Positions 33,542-42,437 of a stretch of DNA of 64,000 bases are shown here, piece by piece (the first letter of the stretch is position 1; the number at the start of each line of letters is the position of its first letter). Source of the DNA: Pseudomonadota bacterium. GTDB taxonomy: Bacteria; Pseudomonadota; Gammaproteobacteria; Burkholderiales; Gallionellaceae. The notes below the pieces were generated by a model. It had not been told where the DNA came from. It did no database searches and was given only the letters and a program-made list of their open reading frames with translations. The translations under genes and the position numbers were made by a program. The stretch lies in assembly GCA_021821945.1 (NCBI GenBank), contig JAJZTF010000008.1:1-64000 (forward strand), read 5' to 3'.

Positions 33542-33972
33542 TGGACAGCGCAGCAGCCTTTCATTCGCGTCTGAATGGAAACTTCTCGGGCATCCTGCAA
33601 TGGAAGCAGCTGGATGAACTGTGGGCGCGCGTCAAAACCGGCCTGTGGTTTTTCTACCAGGTGGGCGAGGAGTTGCCAGAAACCCCGCTGAATGGCGAAT
33701 CGCTCGCGGTGCGCATCGACGCACTGAACACGCTGCTGCGGCATGACCACGACTGCCATTACTGCGGGATCGTCTATGTCGACGATGTGGAGGTGCCCTC
33801 CTTGATCAAAGTCTATGACCCAAACAGCCTGGGTTCTTCATGCAGCCACAGCGCCACGCCCACTCCGCCGCGCTGGATACTCAGCATCTCGCCGCCGGCA
33901 TCCATCGAGACCCACATTCCGGCTCCCCAAAGCCGCAAGCGCTGGTGGCAGTTATTTGCTCATCGGGGATAG
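33538..33972 (+). CDS. Hypothetical protein of the permease cluster
   Basis: This 144-residue soluble protein starts at an ATG that overlaps the thioredoxin-like stop (ATGA). It has a CHYC pair near the middle (DHDCHYCG), aromatic residues (KTGLWFFYQVGEELP) and a basic C-terminus. I do not recognise the family. Tight coupling suggests that it works with the permease, perhaps as a metal-binding accessory protein. Confidence 0.6.
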   Translation: MMDSAAAFHSRLNGNFSGILQWKQLDELWARVKTGLWFFYQVGEELPETPLNGESLAVRIDALNTLLRHDHDCHYCGIVYVDDVEVPSLIKVYDPNSLGSSCSHSATPTPPRWILSISPPASIETHIPAPQSRKRWWQLFAHRG

Positions 33973-34130
33973 CGATGAGGAATCCGTGTCGCGACGGTGC
34001 AAGCGCATAAAAACAATGCACTGTTCTAAATTTCAGAGATGATGCACAATACATGCATGATTTTGCAATCCGGTTTGATTTGAAGCGCTCTGTTTAAGGC
34101 TTTCCTGCATAACTTGACTCGCGAATACGC

Positions 34131-35429
34131 ATGGCTAACATAGACCCCCTGACCGGATTTCTCGACCGATTCGGCTGCCTGCACGAGGCAGAACGTTTCA
34201 CATCAAATGCAAAAAGCAACCGCGAGCCGTTTGCCGTCATCTGGGTCAATCTCGATCGGTTCAAGAAAATCAATGATTCCTTCGGACATCCCGGCGGGGA
34301 CGAGGTGATACAGAGCCTTTCGGTGCGCTTTCGAACGCGCGCAAGCGGACGGGCAGAAATCGCGCGCATGGGAGGCGACGAGTTCGTTTTCCTGATTCCC
34401 AGATGCAACCAGACCCAGGCGGAAAGCTTCGCCCGGGAAATGGCCAGCACGGTCGAGGAATTCATCCCGCTGGGAAATCTGATCCTGTGCCCCACTGCCA
34501 GCATAGGCATCGCGATCTACGAACCCGGGGAGGATTCGCTCTCCCTGCTCGAGCGTGCGGATCGCGCGATGTTCACCGCCAAGACACGGGGCGGGAACAG
34601 CATCGTGTGCTCAGGGGACGACGCTGTGCACGGACGCATGGGTGCGACGCTCGCGCGCGAGGAGCTCTCGATCGAAAGCGCCCTGCACACCGCCCTGGGT
34701 ACCGGGGGGCTTTCCTTGCACTACCAGCCCATCATGCTTGCAAACGGCGAAGTCGACTCGGTCGAAGCGCTGATGCGCTGTTCGGTCAACGGCGACCAGA
34801 TCGTGCCCGGGAAATTCATCCCGGTCGCCGAAAGGACAGGCATCATCGTGCGCCTCGGTGAATGGAGCCTACTGCAGGGCGCATTGCAGGCGCGGGAACT
34901 GCAAAGTGCGGGACATAACATCAAGGTCTCCATCAACGTCTCCAGAGCCCAGCTGATCTCGACGAAATTCACTCATGCGCTGCATGCGGCGCTGATCTGT
35001 TCGAACGTCAAACCGGAACTGGTCGAACTGGAACTCACCGAATCGCTCTTCATGGATGTCTCGGACGTAGTGCAGAAAAACCTGAAGAACATCATGACCA
35101 CCGGGGTCAGCCTTTCCATAGACGACTTTGGAACCGGCTATTCATGCCTTGCGAACCTCAAGGACATACCCGCAAAAAAACTCAAGCTGGACCGCGCCTT
35201 CATCAACGTGCTGCCGGAAAACCGCCGGGCGCTGTCCGTCGTCAGGGCGGTGATACAGCTCGCGCACGAACTCGGCATGACCGTCGTGGCCGAAGGCTGC
35301 GAAAGGCAGGAAGAAGTCGATGCGCTTGTAAATTCCGGGGTCGATGCGATCCAGGGATTTTTTTGCGCAAAACCGATGCCAGAGGAAGTATTGATCAACT
35401 GGCTGAAAACAAGGGAAAAAAATGACTGA
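34131..35429 (+). CDS. GGDEF-EAL protein, copy 2
   Basis: The 432-residue protein is a paralogue of the one at 21855-23165. Here the GGDEF motif is canonical (81-85) and the EAL residues are complete (EAL at 212-214, INVS, ELTES, DDFGTGYS, KLDRAF, AEGCE, QGF), so both synthesis and hydrolysis of c-di-GMP are possible. No sensor or membrane segment precedes the GGDEF domain. It overlaps the HDOD gene by 8 bases. Confidence 0.94.
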   Translation: MANIDPLTGFLDRFGCLHEAERFTSNAKSNREPFAVIWVNLDRFKKINDSFGHPGGDEVIQSLSVRFRTRASGRAEIARMGGDEFVFLIPRCNQTQAESFAREMASTVEEFIPLGNLILCPTASIGIAIYEPGEDSLSLLERADRAMFTAKTRGGNSIVCSGDDAVHGRMGATLAREELSIESALHTALGTGGLSLHYQPIMLANGEVDSVEALMRCSVNGDQIVPGKFIPVAERTGIIVRLGEWSLLQGALQARELQSAGHNIKVSINVSRAQLISTKFTHALHAALICSNVKPELVELELTESLFMDVSDVVQKNLKNIMTTGVSLSIDDFGTGYSCLANLKDIPAKKLKLDRAFINVLPENRRALSVVRAVIQLAHELGMTVVAEGCERQEEVDALVNSGVDAIQGFFCAKPMPEEVLINWLKTREKND

Positions 35430-36285
35430 CAACCAGCAAGATACCTCTGGCCTCGACGCCCTGATCGAAAGGTCGCTCGCCGACATCGGCATCCCTCCCT
35501 GTCCTGTGATACTGGACCGCTTCATGACCGAAGCGCGCAAGGACGAACCGGATTTCAACCTGATGGCCAGCATCATCAGCAGCGATGTCGCGGTTTCAGC
35601 AGGGCTCATCAAGACAGCCAATTCCGCATACTTTGGCATACGCCAGCATGTGCGCTCGGTCAACGAAGCCCTCGCGATGCTCGGCATGAGGACAGCAAGC
35701 CGCGCCGTGGCAGGCATCATACTGCGCAAGACCTTCCCGAATGTGAAGAATCTCGAGCGCTTCTGGGATGCCTCGGCGCGCATATCCCATCTGTCGGGCT
35801 GGCTTGCGCTGCACCTGCGCATCGCGGGCCTGCACGCCGAAGACACCTATACCTTCGGACTCTTCAGAGACTGCGGGATTCCCGTTCTGCTCGGCCGGTT
35901 CCCGGAATATGAAAAAATACAGCTGGCGGCATCCAGCGATCCCGCGCACAGCTACACCGACGTGGAAAATGCCTCGCTGCCGACCAACCATGCGATGGTG
36001 GGCTGCATACTGGCCCAGAACTGGTGGCTGCCCAACGAGCTCTGCCTTGCCATACGCAACCACCACAACCTCGCCGCATTGAAGTCCGACAAGCTGCCGA
36101 TCCTGAGCCGCCGCCTCATCGCAACCGCACAGCTCGCCGAACACATCCTGTCGAAACAGATGAAGTCGGATCTGACCCAGGAATGGCCCAAGCTGGGCGC
36201 GGCCTGTTTGCAGGTGCTGGGACTCGACGAAGCCGAGCTCGAGGCATTGTGCGAGGAAGCCGCCTCCATCCCGACTGCGGAATGA
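35422..36285 (+). CDS. HDOD domain protein, copy 2
   Basis: This 287-residue single-domain HDOD protein is a paralogue of the one at 23162-24025, with shared segments such as DEPDFNLMASIISSDVAVSA, YTFGLFRDCGIPVL and NASLPTNHAMVG. The purine-rich AAGGGAAAAAA precedes the ATG. Co-translation with the GGDEF-EAL protein suggests that the two proteins act together, for instance with HDOD as a scaffold or effector for c-di-GMP turnover. That is inferred from the conserved pairing. Confidence 0.9.
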   Translation: MTDNQQDTSGLDALIERSLADIGIPPCPVILDRFMTEARKDEPDFNLMASIISSDVAVSAGLIKTANSAYFGIRQHVRSVNEALAMLGMRTASRAVAGIILRKTFPNVKNLERFWDASARISHLSGWLALHLRIAGLHAEDTYTFGLFRDCGIPVLLGRFPEYEKIQLAASSDPAHSYTDVENASLPTNHAMVGCILAQNWWLPNELCLAIRNHHNLAALKSDKLPILSRRLIATAQLAEHILSKQMKSDLTQEWPKLGAACLQVLGLDEAELEALCEEAASIPTAE

Positions 36286-36341
36286 TTGATCCCCCCGAGC
36301 CTGAAATCTCCCTTGGAAACTAATGCACGGAAGTCCTGACT

Positions 36342-36371
36342 AATCCCGTTGAAGCAATTCGCAACGGGATT
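36342..36371 (+). promoter_or_regulatory. Perfect hairpin masking the psiE-like ribosome-binding site
   Basis: AATCCCGTTG (36342-36351) and CAACGGGATT (36362-36371) form a perfect 10-bp stem with a 10-nt loop, ending 4 bases before the ATG. The only Shine-Dalgarno-like sequence, CGGGA, lies in the 3' arm. There is no U-tract, so translational control such as a thermosensor or protein-regulated site fits better than a terminator. Confidence 0.55.
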
Positions 36372-36375
36372 CGGA

Positions 36376-36792
36376 ATGGAAGACGAAAAGAAGACGCTTT
36401 ACCAGAGATTCGAGCAGGCTGTCACTGCAGTGCTTGCAATGCTGATTTCCATCATGGTCCTTGCGGCATTATGGGGACTCATCGTGGAAATCTATCATCT
36501 GGTGCTGCACGGCGCGAACCATCTGGACCATCAGGCCTTCCAGGCCGTGTTCAGCATGATCTTGACGCTGCTGATCGCTTTGGAATTCAGCCATTCCATC
36601 ATTCACCCGACGTCGAGAAGCGGGGGAATGATCAAGACACAGACGATCGTGCTGATAGCCATACTCGCGATATCAAGGCAATTCATCGTCTTTGAGCTTC
36701 AGTCCGATTCCGCGGCCATTCTTGCGGCCCTTGCAGCATCGCTATTGGCGCTCGGAATCGTGTACAGGCTGATCAGGGAAAACCAGGATTAG
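36376..36792 (+). CDS. PsiE-like membrane protein
   Basis: This 138-residue protein has four predicted membrane segments (AVLAMLISIMVLAALWGLI, then SMILTLLIALEF, TIVLIAILAIS and AALAASLLALGIV) and the conserved EFSHSI...R motifs of the PsiE family (phosphate-starvation-inducible E), whose function is unknown. It begins just after a perfect hairpin that covers its ribosome-binding site. No Pho box was seen directly upstream. Confidence 0.78.
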   Translation: MEDEKKTLYQRFEQAVTAVLAMLISIMVLAALWGLIVEIYHLVLHGANHLDHQAFQAVFSMILTLLIALEFSHSIIHPTSRSGGMIKTQTIVLIAILAISRQFIVFELQSDSAAILAALAASLLALGIVYRLIRENQD

Positions 36793-36817
36793 ACCTCGTC
36801 TCACCCACGGTCCGTCA

Positions 36818-38068
36818 TCACTTCACCTGTGTGTCGATGCTGATATCGAGCCCCTTCGCACCCGGCTTGACGACCCCTGCCGTGCCCTCGATGTCGCCGG
36901 GCTGCGCAACCGGCATGCCGGATTTGGAAACGCGCGCAACCACCACCACCTTGTCGAATCCGGAGAGCTTCATCTGCGGCTGCATGGCCATGCTGTCATC
37001 CAGCGTGAAGTCCATCGGCAGATCCTTGACCTGCTTGCGTATCACCGCAAGCGGCATCTTCGGGCCTTCCGCGGCACGGGCTAAGATGAACACGTAATCA
37101 TTCGGCGACACCTGGCCTTTCATCGCAGCACTCAAAGAGACACGGCCGCTGATCGCCTTGGCAGGATCCGCCTTGGCGACTTCAGGTGCGGCAGGAAGCT
37201 TTGCAAGCTTTTCCTTGCCGCCTGGCTGTCTTGACAGGAAGTCTCTCGCCTGAGCAACACCTTCCCGTATCATCTGTATCTGCGGGAAATCCGGAGGTAG
37301 CAACGTGAGCAGCTTTTGCCAGTGCGTGATGGCCGCGACATAGTCGCCCCGCTCCATGTCCGCCGATCCGATCAGTGCAAGCGCAGTGGTGTTCTCGGGA
37401 TCGAGCTGCAGCGCCTTGTCCAGAAGCCTGGTAGGCTCGCCGAGCAGGGACTGATTGTTGGTCATCGCCAGCGCATCGGCATATTCCGTCCATGCCTGCG
37501 ATTCGTTGGGCACCAGATTGACCAGCTGCTTGTACGCGCGCACCGCATCCGGGAAGCGCTGAAGCTCGCTGTAGGAGCGCCCGAGCGTCAGCCAGCCGTT
37601 CGGATTGTTCGGATTCTTTGCAAGCTTGCCTTCGAGTTCCTGCAGGGCCGCTTCGGACTTCAAGGTTCCAAAGCCTGCTGCAGATTCGGCCTGCTGCTGA
37701 TCAGGCGGCTGCATCGCACCCACATTGCCGAGCTTGAGATAGAACAGCACGCTGCCTATCGGGATCAAAAGCGCCAGCACGACCGCCAGTTTGCGCGCAT
37801 TCCTTGCGGGCGACGGCGCATCGCTGCCTTTCACTTCCTCGAGCAGGCGCGCCTGCAGTTCGCGTTTCCCCTGCTCGAAAGCATCCTGCGTCAGGAGCCC
37901 GCTCTTCAGGTCCGCTTCGAGCTCGCTCGCCTGGTCGCGCAAAATCTCCAGATTTGCGGCATCACGCAACACCTGGTTGTCGGCAGACGATTTGCGCCAA
38001 AGCGGCCAGACCAGGAAAGACAAAGCCAGCGCGAGCAGTGCCGCGCAAAGTATCCAGAATAAAGTCAT
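36818..38068 (-). CDS. ccmI: Cytochrome c maturation protein CcmI
   Basis: CcmI recruits apocytochrome c for haem ligation. The 416-residue protein has two N-terminal membrane helices (about 2-22 and 93-113) around a cytoplasmic loop with a leucine-zipper-like helix, then a periplasmic TPR domain (about 140-290) and a C-terminal beta-rich domain (SGRVSLSAAMKGQVSPNDYVFI). Its start overlaps the ccmH stop by 4 bases. It is the last gene of the ccm operon. Confidence 0.93.
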   Translation of the reverse strand: MTLFWILCAALLALALSFLVWPLWRKSSADNQVLRDAANLEILRDQASELEADLKSGLLTQDAFEQGKRELQARLLEEVKGSDAPSPARNARKLAVVLALLIPIGSVLFYLKLGNVGAMQPPDQQQAESAAGFGTLKSEAALQELEGKLAKNPNNPNGWLTLGRSYSELQRFPDAVRAYKQLVNLVPNESQAWTEYADALAMTNNQSLLGEPTRLLDKALQLDPENTTALALIGSADMERGDYVAAITHWQKLLTLLPPDFPQIQMIREGVAQARDFLSRQPGGKEKLAKLPAAPEVAKADPAKAISGRVSLSAAMKGQVSPNDYVFILARAAEGPKMPLAVIRKQVKDLPMDFTLDDSMAMQPQMKLSGFDKVVVVARVSKSGMPVAQPGDIEGTAGVVKPGAKGLDISIDTQVK

Positions 38069-38538
38069 GCTTGGGGATCTTTCGAAGTGGTTTCGTTGAG
38101 GAGCTCTGCAGCGCGTTGCTGGTCCTGGGGTGTCAGTGTCACATCGACCACCTTGCCGCGGCGTTTTTTCAGCTGATAGAACAGCAGGCCGCCACCGATG
38201 AAGAGCATCACGAAGGGTGCGACCCAAAGCGGGGCGGTTTCGTCGTCAACGGGCGGATCATACAGCACAGACTTCCCAAAACGGGCCACCAGCATGTCGA
38301 GTATCTGCTGATCGGTCGCGCCCTCCTTCATCTTCTGCAGCATGATGTTGCGCACATCATGCGACCATTCCGAATGGGAAGTCGAAACGGGTTCGCTCTG
38401 GCAAACCAGGCATCTGACCTTTTCGGCCAGATGCATCATGCGCATCTCGATCTTGGGATCTTCGGCGATGTCTTTCGCCACTGCAGCAAAGGAAAGACTG
38501 GGCAAGAGACAGAAAATCGCGATCAGGAGATATCTCAT
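38065..38538 (-). CDS. ccmH: Cytochrome c maturation protein CcmH
   Basis: CcmH is the thiol protein that helps reduce apocytochrome cysteines and forms the haem lyase with CcmF and CcmI. The 157-residue protein has a signal peptide (1-18), the redox motif RCLVCQ (Cys43, Cys46), and a C-terminal membrane helix (about 102-120). ATGA overlaps join it to ccmG and ccmI. Confidence 0.94.
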   Translation of the reverse strand: MRYLLIAIFCLLPSLSFAAVAKDIAEDPKIEMRMMHLAEKVRCLVCQSEPVSTSHSEWSHDVRNIMLQKMKEGATDQQILDMLVARFGKSVLYDPPVDDETAPLWVAPFVMLFIGGGLLFYQLKKRRGKVVDVTLTPQDQQRAAELLNETTSKDPQA

Positions 38539-39062
38539 TTGGCTTGCAGCTCCGCAATCAATGGCATCAGCTTGTCGCGCAGGTTTTCCGGCGTGATCGG
38601 GCCGATCTGCTTGAAGCGGATGATCCCTGTCTTGTCGATCACATAGGTTTCGGGCACACCATAGACGCCGTAGTCGAAGCCCACCTTGCCGTCCGCATCC
38701 GAGATCACCTGATCGTAGGGATTCCCGGCATTCTTGAGCGTATCCATGCCCTGGTCGCGCTTGTCCTTGTAATCCACGCCGATGATGGGCAGCATCTTCT
38801 GCATGGAAAATTCCATCAGGACGGGGTGCTCGTCCTTGCACGCCTCGCACCAGGAGGCCCAGACGTTGAGCAGCCAGACCTTGCCCAGCATCTCCTTGGG
38901 TGAGAACTGCTTTGCCGGATCCTGCAGCGTGGGCAGCTGGAATTCGGGTGCCGCCTTGCCTATCAGCGGGGAAGGCACTTCGCGGGTATCGCGCCCCAGC
39001 CCCTTGTACAGGAATACGGACAGGATCAGAAAGAGCACGAGGGGCAGGATGAAACGCATCAT
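38535..39062 (-). CDS. ccmG: Thiol:disulfide interchange protein CcmG (DsbE)
   Basis: CcmG is a membrane-tethered thioredoxin that keeps apocytochrome cysteines reduced. The 175-residue protein has an N-terminal anchor (about 3-20), the motif WCEAC (Cys72, Cys75) and the family segment GVYGVPETYVID with the cis-proline. The start overlaps the ccmF stop (ATGA). Confidence 0.95.
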   Translation of the reverse strand: MMRFILPLVLFLILSVFLYKGLGRDTREVPSPLIGKAAPEFQLPTLQDPAKQFSPKEMLGKVWLLNVWASWCEACKDEHPVLMEFSMQKMLPIIGVDYKDKRDQGMDTLKNAGNPYDQVISDADGKVGFDYGVYGVPETYVIDKTGIIRFKQIGPITPENLRDKLMPLIAELQAK

Positions 39063-41077
39063 GATGTTTGTCCTTGAAGATTGCCGACTATGGTGCCGTT
39101 GCCCGCGCGGGCGACTGCCTTCTGGTGGATGCGGTAACGGCGGTCCGAGATCGCCAGCACCCCTCCCAGCGCCATCATCAGACAGCCTGCCCATATCCAG
39201 TCGACGAAGGGCTTGATGTAGATGCGCACGGCCCATGCGCCATCCGATTCGGGTATCGGTTCGCCAAGGGAAACGTATAGGTCGCGGAACAGCCCCGGCT
39301 GTATGGAAGCCTCGGTCAGCGGCATCCCGGAAACGTTGTATACGCGCTTTTCAGGATGAAGCTCGGTCACGAGGCGGCCGTCCTTGTGCACCGTCACGCT
39401 GCCCATGCCAGAAACGTAATTGGGGCCTGTCACCTGGGAAACCCCGTTGAAGCGGAACTCATAGCCTCCTGCTGCGAGCGTATCGCCGACATTCATGCGC
39501 ACGTCGCGCTCGGTCTCGTAGCCCTTGACCATCGTCACGCCGATGATGAATACCGCAACCCCGAGATGCGCGAGCTGCATCCCGTAATAACTGGGGCTCT
39601 GCCGGCGCAGTTTCTGCACGAAATCACCCTCGCCGGACAGGCGCTGCTTGAGGCTGATCACCAGCGATGCGATGATCCAGAAGGACATCAGCAATCCCAG
39701 CGCGATCAGGAAAGACCACTTGTGGGATTCGAGCGAGAGAATCTTTCCCATCGTAAAAGGAAGCAGGAGCGCAACCACCAAAGCCCCGGCAAATCCCCAC
39801 TTCACGCGGCTGGCCAGATCAGGTGCGGCCATCTTCTTCCAGCGCGCCAATGGACCCAGTCCCATCATGAAAACCATGGGCACCATAAGGGGCACGAACA
39901 CCGCCTGGAAATAGGGCGCGCCCACGGACAGCTTGCCGTATCCCAGTGCATCCATGAACAGCGGATAAAGGGTGCCGATCAGCACCGAGGCGGAAGCCAC
40001 GGAAAGCAGCACATTGTTGGAAAGCAGCAGCGACTCGCGGGAGAGCATGTCGAACTTGCCGCCCAGCCCCACCTTGGGCGCACGCCATGCGAAAAGCAGC
40101 AGGGAAGCGCCCACCACCACGACCAGGAATCCCAGGATGAAGATGCCCCGCCTTGGGTCGGATGCGAAAGAATGCACGGAAGTCAGCACGCCCGAACGGA
40201 CCAGGAAGGTTCCCAGAAGGCTCAAGGAAAACGCGCCTATCGCGAGCAGCACGGTCCAGCTCTTGAATGCGCCGCGCTTTTCCGTGACTGCGAGCGAATG
40301 GATCAGCGCGGTGCCCAGCAGCCACGGCATGAACGAGGCATTTTCGACCGGATCCCAGAACCACCAGCCACCCCAGCCCAGCTCGTAATAGGCCCAGCCG
40401 CTGCCCAACGCAATGCCTATGGTCATGAAAACCCAGGCGACCGTGGTCCAGGGGCGCGACCAGCGCGCCCATGTCGCATCCAGCTTGCCACCCAGCAGGG
40501 CCGAGATCGCAAACGCATAGGCGACGGAGAAGCCGACATAGCCCATGTACAGCATGGGCGGATGGATCACGAGTCCCGGATCCTGCAAAAGCGGATTCAG
40601 GTCCGCCCCGTCCGCGGCGGCAGGAAGCAGGCGGGTGAAGGGATTGGATGTGAGCAGCATGAAAAGCAGGAAACCCGCCTCGATCAGGCCCATCACGCCA
40701 AGCACGCGCGCGACCATCTCTTCCGGCAGATGGCGGCTGAAGGTCGCGACCGAGGCGGCCCAAACGGACAGAAGAAGCGCCCACAGAAGAAGCGATCCTT
40801 CGTGCCCGCCCCAGATCGCAGCGAAGCGATACTGTCCCGGCAATTGCGAATTCGAATGCTGCGCGACATACAACACGGAAAAGTCGTTGCTCAGGAAGGC
40901 GTGCGCCAGAACGCCGAAGGCCAGGGCCACGAATACGAACATCCCGTAAGCCAGCGGGCGGGCGACTCCCATCAGCGCGCGACTGTTGCGCTGCGCACCC
41001 AGGATGGAAAGCACGCCAAGTGTGGTCGCGAGAAACAGCGCAATGATGAGTGAAAAATGACCTAGCTCTGGAATCAT
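39059..41077 (-). CDS. ccmF: Haem lyase subunit CcmF
   Basis: CcmF is the core of the haem lyase that attaches haem b to CxxCH motifs. The 672-residue integral membrane protein has about 15 membrane segments and the WWD signature GGWWFWDPVENASFMPW, with conserved histidines before and after it. The large periplasmic loop near the C-terminus is present. It starts 15 bases after ccmE. Confidence 0.97.
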   Translation of the reverse strand: MIPELGHFSLIIALFLATTLGVLSILGAQRNSRALMGVARPLAYGMFVFVALAFGVLAHAFLSNDFSVLYVAQHSNSQLPGQYRFAAIWGGHEGSLLLWALLLSVWAASVATFSRHLPEEMVARVLGVMGLIEAGFLLFMLLTSNPFTRLLPAAADGADLNPLLQDPGLVIHPPMLYMGYVGFSVAYAFAISALLGGKLDATWARWSRPWTTVAWVFMTIGIALGSGWAYYELGWGGWWFWDPVENASFMPWLLGTALIHSLAVTEKRGAFKSWTVLLAIGAFSLSLLGTFLVRSGVLTSVHSFASDPRRGIFILGFLVVVVGASLLLFAWRAPKVGLGGKFDMLSRESLLLSNNVLLSVASASVLIGTLYPLFMDALGYGKLSVGAPYFQAVFVPLMVPMVFMMGLGPLARWKKMAAPDLASRVKWGFAGALVVALLLPFTMGKILSLESHKWSFLIALGLLMSFWIIASLVISLKQRLSGEGDFVQKLRRQSPSYYGMQLAHLGVAVFIIGVTMVKGYETERDVRMNVGDTLAAGGYEFRFNGVSQVTGPNYVSGMGSVTVHKDGRLVTELHPEKRVYNVSGMPLTEASIQPGLFRDLYVSLGEPIPESDGAWAVRIYIKPFVDWIWAGCLMMALGGVLAISDRRYRIHQKAVARAGNGTIVGNLQGQTS

Positions 41078-41092
41078 GTCGGCACCTCTAAA

Positions 41093-41524
41093 TTATTGAA
41101 CGGACTTCGCCTTCTTCAGCGCATCGGCCGCCTCTGGCGGCATGTAGTTCTCGTCGTGCTTGGCCAGCACTTCCGAGGCATGCATCACCCCGTCGGCTTC
41201 CATCTTGCCCTGGGCAACCACGCCTTTTCCTTCCTTGAAAAGATCCGGCAATATGCCCTTGTACACCACCGGCAGGCTCTTCTTCAGATCCGTGATCACG
41301 AAATGCACGGTAAGGCCGTCGCCTTCCCGCTTCATGCTGCCCTTTTCGACCAGACCGCCTATGCGGAAGCTGCGGTCGATCGGCGCCTCCTTGTTGTAAA
41401 CCTGGGTCGGCGTGAAATACAGGCTGACGTTGTCCTTCAGCGCGTTCAGCACGAGACCCACTGCAAGCCCCACGGCTGCCAGCGCAACAACGATATATAC
41501 CAATCTTTTCTGACGCGGCTTCAT
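41093..41524 (-). CDS. ccmE: Haem chaperone CcmE
   Basis: CcmE carries haem covalently from CcmC to CcmF. The 143-residue protein has an N-terminal membrane anchor (about 8-27), an OB-fold periplasmic domain and the haem-binding motif [12 protein letters not shown], with His123 as the attachment residue. Its start overlaps the ccmD stop by 4 bases. Confidence 0.96.
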   Translation of the reverse strand: MKPRQKRLVYIVVALAAVGLAVGLVLNALKDNVSLYFTPTQVYNKEAPIDRSFRIGGLVEKGSMKREGDGLTVHFVITDLKKSLPVVYKGILPDLFKEGKGVVAQGKMEADGVMHASEVLAKHDENYMPPEAADALKKAKSVQ

Positions 41525-41682
41525 TCGCTCTCCTCAACATCCAGCAACTGGCGCACCTCTTGCAGGGTGGCTTTTCTCTTGTGCACGACCAGCGCGATCT
41601 CGACCGCAAGGACCAGAAACGCGACCGCATAGGAACCTATCCATACATAGGTCAGCGGATTTTCCCTCATCCATATGTCCAT
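41521..41682 (-). CDS. ccmD: Small membrane protein CcmD
   Basis: CcmD helps release holo-CcmE from the CcmABC transporter. Translating the gap between ccmC and ccmE on the minus strand gives a 53-residue protein with one membrane helix ([20 protein letters not shown]) and a charged tail with [11 protein letters not shown], both typical of CcmD. It starts 2 bases after ccmC and overlaps ccmE (ATGA). Confidence 0.9.
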   Translation of the reverse strand: MDIWMRENPLTYVWIGSYAVAFLVLAVEIALVVHKRKATLQEVRQLLDVEESE

Positions 41683-41684
41683 GC

Positions 41685-42422
41685 TCACAGCGCCACCTCC
41701 GGCAATTCAGCAACCCACTTGGTATGACGCTCGCGCTCCAGGATGATGCTGCGCACGCGGGAGAGCACGACCGCAACCGCATAAAGCCAGCAGGCGGCGA
41801 GCATGGTGAACATCGCGTGCTGCATGGTGACCTGCATCGAGGTGCCGGTAAACTTGATGGTCGACCCCTGATGCAGCGTGTTCCACCACTTGACCGAGAA
41901 ATAGATGATAGGCACGTTCACCGAACCCACGATCGCAAGCAGCGCGGAGGCGCGGTCTGCGCGGCGCGGATCATCGATGGACGCATGAAGCGAGATGAAG
42001 CCGAGATAGAGAAAGAGCAGTATCAGCTCGGAGGTCAGCCTGGCATCCCACACCCACCAGGTTCCCCACATCGGCTTTCCCCAGAGCGCGCCAGTCCAGA
42101 GCGCGATGAACGCAAAAAGCGCACCCGTTGGCGCCAGGGCGCTTGCCATCATCGAGGAAAGCCTGGTGTTGAAGATCAGGCCCAGCGCGGCATAGCCCGC
42201 CATCACGAGGTACAGGAACATCGAGAGTATCGAGGCGGGCACATGGATATAGATGATGCGGTAGAACTCCCCCTGGGTCGCATCGGTGGGCGCGACGAAA
42301 AAGCCGAGATACATGCCCACCGCAAACAGAATCGCCGATGAAACTGCAAACCAAGGAACCAGCTTGCCCGCCAGCGGATAGAACATGGCAGGTGCTGAAT
42401 ATTTAAACCAGTTTATTGCCAT
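41685..42422 (-). CDS. ccmC: Haem handling protein CcmC
   Basis: CcmC loads haem onto CcmE. The 245-residue protein has six membrane segments and the tryptophan-rich WWD motif (WGTWWVWDARLTSELIL) with flanking histidines. The ATG at 42422 is used; a TTG four codons earlier is less likely. It follows ccmB by 15 bases. Confidence 0.95.
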   Translation of the reverse strand: MAINWFKYSAPAMFYPLAGKLVPWFAVSSAILFAVGMYLGFFVAPTDATQGEFYRIIYIHVPASILSMFLYLVMAGYAALGLIFNTRLSSMMASALAPTGALFAFIALWTGALWGKPMWGTWWVWDARLTSELILLFLYLGFISLHASIDDPRRADRASALLAIVGSVNVPIIYFSVKWWNTLHQGSTIKFTGTSMQVTMQHAMFTMLAACWLYAVAVVLSRVRSIILERERHTKWVAELPEVAL

Positions 42423-42437
42423 AAAAAATCTCAAAAA

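Noticed and set aside
39356-41053. Long plus-strand reading frame opposite ccmF
   Set aside because: It is a shadow of ccmF: low-complexity, rich in His, Gln and Arg, with no signal or family match.
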